A stretch of 64,000 nucleotides of DNA from Candidatus Anaerostipes avistercoris (GTDB lineage Bacteria > Bacillota > Clostridia > Lachnospirales > Lachnospiraceae): NCBI GenBank assembly GCA_019119895.1, contig DWWD01000032.1, positions 1 through 64,000 on the forward strand. Direction: 5' to 3'. Of this stretch, positions 45,133 to 53,038 are shown one piece after another. Positions within the stretch are counted from its first letter, which is position 1. The number at the start of each line of letters is the position of its first letter. The position numbers and the translations under genes were made by a program. The notes beneath the pieces are model-generated. The model did not search any database. It was not told where the DNA came from and was given only the letters and a program-made list of their open reading frames with translations.

Positions 45133-46236
45133 CTACCCTCTTATTTTACATTTCTCAATTTTTTGACAACATAATTGCTTTACTGACCTTATCTTTTCAT
45201 TCCATTTTATAATATATTTAAAACGCTCAAGTATCACAGAAATTAATAATGTTGTAATCAGCACAAACAACAAAATCAAAGCAGCATATCGAAATGAATA
45301 TGTCAGCTTATTAAACCATATGTCTCTTATGAATGTATGTATATAAAATATATTTGCAGAATGACGTCCTAAAAACATAAAGGCTCTTTTCAGTTTAGAA
45401 GGCGTATAAAAAATATCATAAAGAATGAAAATCATAAAAATAGATGTTACACTATTTACAATTAAAGGAATATGAGCTAATCCCCATGGATGCGGTCTTA
45501 AATACACAACCACTAAGAACAAAAAATAAATTACTATTCTTTTAATCCAGCTTGTTTTACTATTTTTTCGAATCCATTGATATAATTTTTGAAACCAGTC
45601 TAAATCAGCAAAACATACACCTAAGGGTATTATAAATAACCATCGATTCATATTCTCAATATGATCCACTGATAAAAGCAAAAACGCCGCAACTAATGGT
45701 ATAATTAGTACACTATATTTTCTGTATATATCAATTACAAATGGAAAAACTATGATAAACAATACCGCCAGACTCATATACCACCAGGTTTCTGTCATTA
45801 ATGGTGTATCAAAAAATTTGCTGACTCCCAGCATATCCAGTATAAAATTGCAGACATGATTCACAACCCCTTCTCCATATGGGTCATAAGACAAAATTGC
45901 AGAAACGATATGACAAAAGAAAAAAGGAATTAGAAAACCTCCAATCAATCCGATATAACGCCCTGTAACAAACTGCAATTTTTCCTTTATACTCAAAGCT
46001 AAATCTATTTTTTTCCCTTTTAATGTCAGCGTCATACCATAAACAGATAAAAAGGCAAACATACCAACACATAAATTCAAGCTTTCAGATATATAAATTC
46101 CAGTCTTCTGGGATAATGGGAAAAAATTGACATCAACACCGCTTAATCTGGAATAATCTGAAAAGCAATGATAACAACATAAAAAAATAATCGCGAAGCC
46201 CTTCATGAGCAATGTATCATCTTTTGAAAATTTCAT
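45133..46236 (-). CDS. Acyltransferase family 3 membrane protein
   Basis: About 367 residues with ten or so membrane segments. The N-terminal LLMKGFAIIFLCCYHCF contains the family histidine, and ESLNLCVGMFAFLSVYGM begins the second segment. The start at 46236 has GAGAGGAG 6 bp upstream; an ATG at 46251 lies 15 bp earlier without spacing. It is expected to acylate a surface polymer on the outer face of the membrane. It is 18 bp upstream of the GT2-glycerophosphotransferase gene and equally AT-rich, so the two likely moved together. The promoter is not obvious in the AT-rich upstream 200 bp. Confidence 0.84.
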   Translation of the reverse strand: MKFSKDDTLLMKGFAIIFLCCYHCFSDYSRLSGVDVNFFPLSQKTGIYISESLNLCVGMFAFLSVYGMTLTLKGKKIDLALSIKEKLQFVTGRYIGLIGGFLIPFFFCHIVSAILSYDPYGEGVVNHVCNFILDMLGVSKFFDTPLMTETWWYMSLAVLFIIVFPFVIDIYRKYSVLIIPLVAAFLLLSVDHIENMNRWLFIIPLGVCFADLDWFQKLYQWIRKNSKTSWIKRIVIYFLFLVVVYLRPHPWGLAHIPLIVNSVTSIFMIFILYDIFYTPSKLKRAFMFLGRHSANIFYIHTFIRDIWFNKLTYSFRYAALILLFVLITTLLISVILERFKYIIKWNEKIRSVKQLCCQKIEKCKIRG

Positions 46237-46463
46237 TTTTTCTCCTCTCAACTGCCATTACTTCACATAACTTTAACACATTTGTAACATTTATGCAATT
46301 CAACTGTGAAATTTTGGTTAAAATTCTTATCTGGATTCTACTGACATCTTTTCTTATCACATATATTAATATCCAGCCAAATTACTTTACATTCTTTTTA
46401 TATATTCTTTTCAATTTTATCATCTTGGCATATTTTAGGCAATCATTTTTAAGGCAAACTAAA

Positions 46464-46501
46464 AATCCGGTAAACTCTCAAATCTAAAAATTTACCGAAT
46501 T
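46464..46501 (-). terminator. Intrinsic terminator after the gtrB pseudogene
   Basis: An 11-bp stem AATTCGGTAAA/TTTACCGGATT with one G-U pair, followed on the minus strand by TTTTTAGTTT. It ends the duplicated membrane-protein/gtrB segment. The remaining 46252-46463 is AT-rich and shows no gene. Confidence 0.7.
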
Positions 46502-46529
46502 TTTATATGAGCATTATAAAAGCCTCTCC

Positions 46530-47070
46530 TTACCTTTTATTAATAATGTCAGCAATAATATATCTAGGGCTCTTTTTTTGTTTCACTACAGACATTTTTT
46601 CTATATTCCCCCATAATCCCAAGTCCTAATAACTGCCCGCCTCCAGGCAGCCAAATAGAACACGCTAAAAATGTCCAACTATTTACGGCATATCCCAAGG
46701 TCTTTCTTATTAAAATATATAATGACCAGAATGCTGCCTGCAAAAAGGAGAAAACTTGTCATAGCTACAAATCTAACAGTTTTAACACTAAAAGAAGTAA
46801 TTTCATCGAAAGCAAATACGAGCATTTTTCTGAGAAGATATTTTGATTCACTGGCAAACCGTTTATTTATATTATAGACAACTGACGTATATTTATATCC
46901 CTCGTAATACTTTTTTGCGAACTTATCGGTGGTATTTTTATATCATCCTGAAGCTCAGCATCATGAGAGATTACCATATCATCATATTCTTTCACTGTCA
47001 TGAAACCATTAGTTATCATAACTGATATCTTTTTTTTAACTTTCTAAAAGTTTCAACTAAAACCGTTTCT
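46530..47070 (-). pseudogene. Degraded copy of the gtrB-like GT2 gene
   Basis: The minus strand is clearly homologous to the intact GT2 gene at 47803-48756 but keeps only about 540 of 954 bp. The C-terminal PRYIIADIIN reading followed by TAA at 46530 matches the intact PRYIISDILN. Two internal deletions are visible: about 200 bp removing the middle of the catalytic domain, and about 140 bp removing the segment after the DAD-type motif. Frameshifts and loss of the initiation region finish the decay. It directly follows the truncated membrane-protein copy, so the two were duplicated as one unit. Confidence 0.9.
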
Positions 47071-47709
47071 TCATTTTTTCCTCCTGTCTCCTATTATATT
47101 TTTTGAGAAATATATACTAATTTTAATTTCAATAATAATCAAAGCTCCCCAAATGCTAAAAAAGACATATGGAGAAAAAGTGGAATCTGTACATTCGTTC
47201 AAAACAAGAAATGTCAAATCATTATTCTTTAGCATATTTTCTTTATGGTACAACTGGCCTTCTGGATAGTAGTCCGGTGCTTCCTTGTACTGATTATATA
47301 ATGAGTATAAAGCACTATTTACTCCTATGTTCTGGGTATATTCTTGTTTGGGATAAATTTTAAGGTAATATCTTTGCTTACATTCAACATTTATTTTTTT
47401 TATTTTGAAAGTATGCATTTTGCTGCTCGTTATATTATTCGATGAAAACTCGATTCTGCGCAAAGCATTTTTATTTTTATCCTGAATTTCTAAAATATAG
47501 TTTTGGTCAGAAATCTGTTTCGGATTTAAAAAACTAATTTTAATTCTATTAAAATCACCATCAGACATAAACGACTGTGTAACACCTTGATTACTTATTT
47601 CATTAATTCTTCCCTCCCAGGAAAAGGATGTCTGATTGACTCTCAAATCTTCCTGTGGACTTTGTTTAATCATATATTTTTTAACATGTTGCAGTGTAAA
47701 ATAAGACAT
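47071..47709 (-). pseudogene. Truncated copy of the C-terminal part of the GT-C-like membrane protein
   Basis: A 212-codon open frame aligns with the last ~195 residues of the 729-residue protein encoded at 48766-50952: DLRVNQTSF against DLRVYQTTL, GVTQSFMSDGDFNRI against GVSQSFTAEGDFNTI, and MHTFKIKKI against MHTFHLDEI, through to the C-terminal membrane helix. About 520 N-terminal residues with all multi-span helices are missing, and the new N-terminus has no signal peptide. It could still be translated but is unlikely to work as the full protein does. It is followed immediately by the gtrB pseudogene. Confidence 0.85.
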
Positions 47710-47732
47710 CTATATCATCCTTTACCAAACAA

Positions 47733-47776
47733 AAGAAGTCTGCGACAACTGTATTTCGTCATCTCACAGACTTCTT
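47733..47776 (-). terminator. Terminator-like hairpin after the intact gtrB-like gene
   Basis: A perfect 10-bp stem AAGAAGTCTG/CAGACTTCTT with a 24-nt loop, followed on the minus strand by TTGTTTGG. It begins about 25 bp after the GT2 stop and would separate the intact pair from its decayed duplicate. Confidence 0.6.
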
Positions 47777-47802
47777 ATATCTTTTTTATTCACAAAATAA
47801 TT

Positions 47803-48756
47803 TTAATTTACTACATTCAGTATATCAGAAATAATATACCGCGGCCGCTGTTTGGCTTCATTGTATATTTTTCCAATGTATTCCCCTACAACGCCAAGTC
47901 CCAGCAGCTCAATTCCGCCTAACAGCCAGATGGAACAAGCCAAGAAGGCCCATCCTCCTACCGTAAAGCCTAATATTTTTCTTATGAAAGAATAGAGGAT
48001 AACCAAAATGCTTCCCAAAAAAATGATAAATCCTGTCATGGTAACAAACCGAATTGGTTTGATACTGAAAGAAGTAATTCCATCTAATGCAAAGGCCAGC
48101 ATTTTCTTGAGAGGATATTTCGATTCACCGGCAAACCGTTCGTTTCTGTCATAGGCAACTGTCGTGTACTGATAGCCGATCAGAGGAACAATTCCTCTTA
48201 AGAACAGATTCACTTCCTTAAATCCTTCTAATCCCTCCAATGCTCTCTTGCTCATCAGGCGGTAATCCGCATGATTATAGACTGCGTCAACTCCCATGAG
48301 CGCCTGAAATTTGTAGAATGCCAGTGCCGTATTCCGCTTAAAAAACGTGTCGGTTTCTCTTTTATTTCTTACTCCATAAACAATATCGTATCCCTCGTAA
48401 TATTTTTCTACGAACTTATCGATGGCATCAATATCATCCTGAAGATCAGCATCCATGGAGATCACCATATCAGCATATTCCTTCGCTGTCATCAAGCCTG
48501 CCAGCAATGCGTTCTGATGTCCCCTGTTCCTGCTGAGCGAAACACCGCTGAAAACAGAATCCTTTTCATGAAACTTTCGGATGATATTCCATGTATCATC
48601 TTTCGAGCCATCATTTACAAACATAATGCGGCTTTTCATAGAAATCATACCCTCGGATACCATCGTCGATATCTTTTCTTTCAGCCTCTTTGCTGTTTCA
48701 TGTAAAACTGCTTCCTCGTTATAACATGGAATTACCAAATATAATATATCCTTCAT
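47803..48756 (-). CDS. Polyprenyl-phosphate glycosyltransferase (GtrB/CsbB/DPM1-like)
   Basis: A 317-residue GT2 enzyme with the N-terminal catalytic domain (VIPCYNEEAVL, VNDGSKDDTW, MDADLQDD near 100-107) and two C-terminal membrane helices (about 230-255 and 268-292) followed by YIGKIYNEAKQRPRYIISD. The family (GtrB, CsbB, dolichol-phosphate mannose synthase) makes undecaprenyl-phosphate-linked monosaccharides that are flipped by GtrA and used outside the cell. It is 9 bp after the GT-C-like membrane-protein gene. A second, partial family member is at the right edge of the window and a decayed copy lies just downstream. Confidence 0.93.
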   Translation of the reverse strand: MKDILYLVIPCYNEEAVLHETAKRLKEKISTMVSEGMISMKSRIMFVNDGSKDDTWNIIRKFHEKDSVFSGVSLSRNRGHQNALLAGLMTAKEYADMVISMDADLQDDIDAIDKFVEKYYEGYDIVYGVRNKRETDTFFKRNTALAFYKFQALMGVDAVYNHADYRLMSKRALEGLEGFKEVNLFLRGIVPLIGYQYTTVAYDRNERFAGESKYPLKKMLAFALDGITSFSIKPIRFVTMTGFIIFLGSILVILYSFIRKILGFTVGGWAFLACSIWLLGGIELLGLGVVGEYIGKIYNEAKQRPRYIISDILNVVN

Positions 48757-48765
48757 TTTATCTCA

Positions 48766-50952
48766 TTAGCCCTCCCGCGCTCCAACTGTTTTATAGAAAA
48801 ATACGCCAGCAGCAATTTCTATTATGATTACCAGACTCCAAATCAAAAGGAATATTCGCTGTGAAAAGATCGAATCCGTGTACTGTTCGGATACGATAAA
48901 TGTTAAATCGTTGGATTGTCTTGCCTGACCGCCAACATATAAGCAGCCGCCAGGATAATAATCCGGTGATTCTTTATAACCATGATAGGAAGGGAAAATC
49001 GCAGTATTCACTCCTATATACTCCTCATATTCCTGACATGGACGGATCGCAGCAAACATTGTTTCTTTATGCGCATGTATTTCGTCCAAATGAAATGTAT
49101 GCATTTCACTGTCTTTTATATCATCAGAAGAAAAGATTTTTTCGTAAATCACATTCTTTTTACTGTCTAAAATGGATAAGGTATATTTTTGTCCTTTCAG
49201 CTGATCAGGATTTATAAAATTAATTTCTATGGTATTAAAATCTCCTTCCGCTGTAAAAGACTGTGACACGCCCTCATATCCTATTTCTTCCATTCTTCCT
49301 TCCCTGTACAGGGTTGTCTGATATACTCTTAAATCTTTTTGCACACTCCGCTCTGACACATACCGGGAATAGGACAAAACTCCTGTTACAATCGTAAACA
49401 GCACAACAAAAATGGTGACTCCTTTGATCCATGGCTGTAACGACCGTCGATTGAATCTGTATTCCTTTTGGTCGTCCCGCCGGATTTTTATACTGTTAAT
49501 TTTAAAAATTCCTGATAATCCGGTGATACTGTATGACTGAATGATATAAAAAACCGGTAAAAAGCAGAGAATATACTTAGGTTTCACTTCCCAGAAAATA
49601 TAGAACACAATTCCGCCTAAAATCGTAATAAACATCCAGGCGTTCACATCTGCTTTTCGTTTCAGCGCCAGTATCCCGCCGATAAAAACAAAGATCAGCA
49701 TCGTGCAGCGGACGATTTGGAGCCAGTATTTGAATGCTTTCGACGATCGGCCTATGGTATATTTATACAGCGTATTATAACTTTCAACGGTTGTCTGAAG
49801 CCGTTCTGTACTTGCCGCTGATGACCAGCTTTTACTGATTTTCTTCAAATACAGCTTTTCCAGGCCCGGGATTCCTTTTTCCTTTATCCTGCTTTTTATT
49901 GTATTGATATTTTCTTTTACCTTTTTTTCATAACTGTCCTGTGCTTTTGTTGTATTGTTATCTTCCGTTGTATACATTCCGTTTTCACTCAATCCTAATT
50001 TTAACCAGTGAGTGATCGGATATTCATATCTTCTGTCTTTTACGCCATATGTGTTCAGTATACTGTTCATTAATACCATTGCGCAAAACAATCCGATTAC
50101 GATAAAACTGAATCTTTTCAGGAAGGATTTCACCGGATATTTTATAAACAAAAAAATACAGATTGCTATAAGCGGAAAAACTGCCGTCATACGTATCTGC
50201 CCGCCGATAAAAATAAGAAAAGCGGATAAAATCAAAAGCAGAATTTTTTTCTTTTTCAATTCCGTCTTCTCTGCATGAAGAAATAATAGAACTCCTCCCA
50301 GCATAAACGGCATGCATATGGTATCTGTGTAATAATGAGACGCCCAGCTGAAAAGCATCGGATCGATCAGAAATACGATCAGACTGATAACGCCCGCTCT
50401 CAAAGACCATAAGGAGCATATTTTATAAGTACACCATGCGGACAGAAAAATCATAAAAATATTGAACCCGATACCAACCGCATTGTAATCTGTAATTCCT
50501 AAATTTTTTGCAATTGAAAATAAGAAAAAGAGCAGAATCGCCAGCGGCTGCTGATTCGTATAACCGGCATAATACTCAATATTAGAGATTCTGCCATTTT
50601 CCAGCATATTGACGGCCTCTGCGTGAATATTGATCAGATCATACGGCGGGACATATGTAAGCTGAGTCCCGAAAAAAATAAGATTTGCCAGTATTGCTGC
50701 CAGTAAAATGAAACTGATGATCCTCAGCCCTTTTTCAGAACAGGACTTTATGATGTTAGCAACAGCCATAAGACTGGCACTTAAGACAAAGATACCCAGC
50801 AGCAATATTGACGGACTATATTTGTCGATAGACGGCTCTCCGTTGATATAAAATAATCCCTGCCAGATAAAAATTCCCACTAAGACCAGCAGACTCACAA
50901 GAAGAATTTTGTAAAACTTACTGCAGGCCTTTGCTTTTATCGTATTTCCCAT
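48766..50952 (-). CDS. Multi-spanning GT-C-like membrane glycosyltransferase candidate
   Basis: A 728-residue protein with about 12 membrane helices in the first ~530 residues, a soluble outer domain (about 545-690) and a final helix. The early loop YVPPYDLINIHAEAV (about 116-130), with an acidic residue after the first helices, and the overall layout resemble GT-C or GT39-type transferases that use polyprenyl-phosphate sugars outside the membrane. No strict motif fixes the family, so function is inferred from linkage to the GtrB-like gene 9 bp downstream. The ATG at 50952 has AGGAGG 6 bp upstream. It is transcribed from a perfect consensus promoter. Confidence 0.72.
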   Translation of the reverse strand: MGNTIKAKACSKFYKILLVSLLVLVGIFIWQGLFYINGEPSIDKYSPSILLLGIFVLSASLMAVANIIKSCSEKGLRIISFILLAAILANLIFFGTQLTYVPPYDLINIHAEAVNMLENGRISNIEYYAGYTNQQPLAILLFFLFSIAKNLGITDYNAVGIGFNIFMIFLSAWCTYKICSLWSLRAGVISLIVFLIDPMLFSWASHYYTDTICMPFMLGGVLLFLHAEKTELKKKKILLLILSAFLIFIGGQIRMTAVFPLIAICIFLFIKYPVKSFLKRFSFIVIGLFCAMVLMNSILNTYGVKDRRYEYPITHWLKLGLSENGMYTTEDNNTTKAQDSYEKKVKENINTIKSRIKEKGIPGLEKLYLKKISKSWSSAASTERLQTTVESYNTLYKYTIGRSSKAFKYWLQIVRCTMLIFVFIGGILALKRKADVNAWMFITILGGIVFYIFWEVKPKYILCFLPVFYIIQSYSITGLSGIFKINSIKIRRDDQKEYRFNRRSLQPWIKGVTIFVVLFTIVTGVLSYSRYVSERSVQKDLRVYQTTLYREGRMEEIGYEGVSQSFTAEGDFNTIEINFINPDQLKGQKYTLSILDSKKNVIYEKIFSSDDIKDSEMHTFHLDEIHAHKETMFAAIRPCQEYEEYIGVNTAIFPSYHGYKESPDYYPGGCLYVGGQARQSNDLTFIVSEQYTDSIFSQRIFLLIWSLVIIIEIAAGVFFYKTVGAREG

Positions 50953-51020
50953 CATTTCCCTCCTGAATCAAATAATCTATTTGATCATATTTCAAAAATC
51001 CTCTTTTTTTAATATTGATT

Positions 51021-51049
51021 ATTATATCTTAATGATAATATATTGTCAA
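51021..51049 (-). promoter_or_regulatory. Consensus promoter of the GT-C/gtrB pair
   Basis: TTGACA and TATAAT, both perfect, with a 17-bp spacer on the minus strand, about 70 bp upstream of the start. This is the strongest housekeeping promoter seen in the window. Confidence 0.9.
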
Positions 51050-51132
51050 AATACATCTTTTGAATCTATGTATTTTAACTTTGTTTTTACTTTTATATTA
51101 TATTCTTGTAACAATAAGTTTTCTATGTAAGA

Positions 51133-51179
51133 AAATCAGTTTCTGTTTCTATCCTGTCTGACTCCTCAGAAACTGATTT
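51133..51179 (-). terminator. Intrinsic terminator of the large glycosyltransferase pair
   Basis: A perfect 13-bp stem AAATCAGTTTCTG/CAGAAACTGATTT, followed on the minus strand by TCTTACATAG. It begins 12 bp after the stop of the 611-residue protein gene. Confidence 0.8.
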
Positions 51180-51190
51180 CTTGTGATCCC

Positions 51191-53026
51191 TTATTTCTTC
51201 ATTAATATCTCTTCCCAGCTTTTTTTCATATAATTCAGATAATCCTGTTCGCTGTTAAAACATGTTTCAGCCTGCCTGATCAATTGATGATTCTCATACG
51301 TGAAAATTTCTTTTCCGAGAAATTCCATACTGATCCGAATCGGACTGAATTCCCAATCCGGCGTAGTAATACATCCGTCAAAATAGTTTAAATACTCGCT
51401 CATAAACGGAGATCCTGTTAACATATTTCTGTCAATGATTTTCAGGCTGTTTGTCTGATATTTCTCCCTGATCTGTTTCATATCATACATCTCCGCAGCA
51501 CAGATCATAAGCTCGACATCCTTATTTTGCGGAGACAGCTTTCGGATTTCTTTTAAAACTTCTTCTGCACAATGCAGATCGCCGTCAATCAGATATGTTT
51601 TCTGTTTTTCATCCGGCAGAGGCAGCAGCTGTATCTGTCCTCTTCCACAGGCGTTCATTTTTTCAGACGCTGTGAAAAATTTGCGATTCTGATGCCAGAT
51701 TATATTTTCCCTGTACTCCCGCTTCGGTATCACATTTCCGGTCGGATAATAAAAATACGCTCCTTTTCCTTCCTTGATAAACCCTTGTCTAACAGCCTGC
51801 CTCATATCTGCTTTTGACGGAAATATCATTTGGTCGAAAATAAGCTGATACAGCTGCATCATGTTTCGAAAAGATTTCTTTTTATTCTTCGTCTGACACT
51901 TCTGTTCTTCCTGTTCCAGATTCCTCGATTCGATGCGGATCTTCTTCTTTGCTTTGACTCCACTGGCGATCGCCGGCCATACGGCGCTGTGATTGCCAAC
52001 GTAAATGACCGCATCAAACTCTGCGCTGCCCCATAATCTTCGGCACTCCCTCCGCACTATTTTCTGGTTCAGGAATCTATATGCCTTCTCCAAATGATCA
52101 AAGGCATGAAAATTTTTCAGCAGGTACTGGATATCGATGTATTCCTCCATACTGCACGAAAAAGAGCCCTCCCGGTAAATCAGCCGGATATTTGCATTTA
52201 AATCATTGATTTCTCCGCCTTCTGTATTGGTCTTTTTCTTCATCGCCAGCGTAAGATCATACCGGCGGGGATCCAGAGAGTCCGCAATGATTTCGATCAT
52301 TCTGCCCTCTTCCCTCATTCCCTGTCCATTTAATATCAGAATCTTTTTTCTGGAAGTGTCCATATCCTCGGTCCGCTGATCATGTTGGGATATTCTTTGT
52401 TTCAGTTCCGAAATCCAGTTCTTTTTGATCAGATGTTCCGATATGACTGCGATTTCCCCTTCGAAGAAACCGTTTAATTGATAATCTCTTTCCAGAATTC
52501 TTTTTTCTTCTTCTGTCTTCACAAAAATCATAGAAGAATTCATAAACCAGGAGATTCTGTTCTGCGCCAGCCAGTCACGTCCTGGTTTTTCTCTCACAGG
52601 AGATAAAAAGCGGATGACCATCTGCTGTTTCTTTTTCACAAAATATTTGGGAAGGCCGCTGCCTGCAATTATAAATTCCGCACGAGCAATGGCTTCTTTT
52701 GCTTCTGTTGTATTTTCCTCCAGTATGAAACTCCTGTACTTCTCCGGCAGCGCTTCTCTCTGAGTTTTATTTTCTATGATAATGGACAGCAGCTTCTCCC
52801 TTTCCTGTATTTCAGGCAGGGTATAATCTGTCATAATCCGGAAAACATGATTCCGGCAGTCCTCATTATGAAAATAAAATACTATTTTACTTTTTATCAC
52901 CGGCAGGTCATAACATCCTCCATATACGACCCCATCCTTTATTCTTCCTTTTTGTTTCGTCATTTTATCTTCTAAATCCGTTTTGAAATCACTGTATACA
53001 TCTTTGAAAGAATTTAAAGACTCCAT
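51191..53026 (-). CDS. Degenerate glycerophosphotransferase/GT4-like protein
   Basis: A 611-residue protein colinear with the 853-residue neighbour but lacking key residues. AEFIIAGSGLPKYFVKKKQQ (about 115-134) aligns with AKYLINNTTFPHYFVKKQEQ, yet the following NTWHG site is replaced by RFLSP and no TDYSS motif is found. After about residue 225 a GT4-like N-half begins (KKILILNGQGMREEGR, FDAVIYVGNHSAVWPA), but no convincing E-x7-E donor motif follows. It may be a structural partner or regulator of the intact transferases, or a diverged enzyme. It starts 12 bp after the upstream gene with its own ribosome site and is under evident coding constraint. Confidence 0.7.
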   Translation of the reverse strand: MESLNSFKDVYSDFKTDLEDKMTKQKGRIKDGVVYGGCYDLPVIKSKIVFYFHNEDCRNHVFRIMTDYTLPEIQEREKLLSIIIENKTQREALPEKYRSFILEENTTEAKEAIARAEFIIAGSGLPKYFVKKKQQMVIRFLSPVREKPGRDWLAQNRISWFMNSSMIFVKTEEEKRILERDYQLNGFFEGEIAVISEHLIKKNWISELKQRISQHDQRTEDMDTSRKKILILNGQGMREEGRMIEIIADSLDPRRYDLTLAMKKKTNTEGGEINDLNANIRLIYREGSFSCSMEEYIDIQYLLKNFHAFDHLEKAYRFLNQKIVRRECRRLWGSAEFDAVIYVGNHSAVWPAIASGVKAKKKIRIESRNLEQEEQKCQTKNKKKSFRNMMQLYQLIFDQMIFPSKADMRQAVRQGFIKEGKGAYFYYPTGNVIPKREYRENIIWHQNRKFFTASEKMNACGRGQIQLLPLPDEKQKTYLIDGDLHCAEEVLKEIRKLSPQNKDVELMICAAEMYDMKQIREKYQTNSLKIIDRNMLTGSPFMSEYLNYFDGCITTPDWEFSPIRISMEFLGKEIFTYENHQLIRQAETCFNSEQDYLNYMKKSWEEILMKK

Positions 53027-53038
53027 ATTTCCCCTTCC

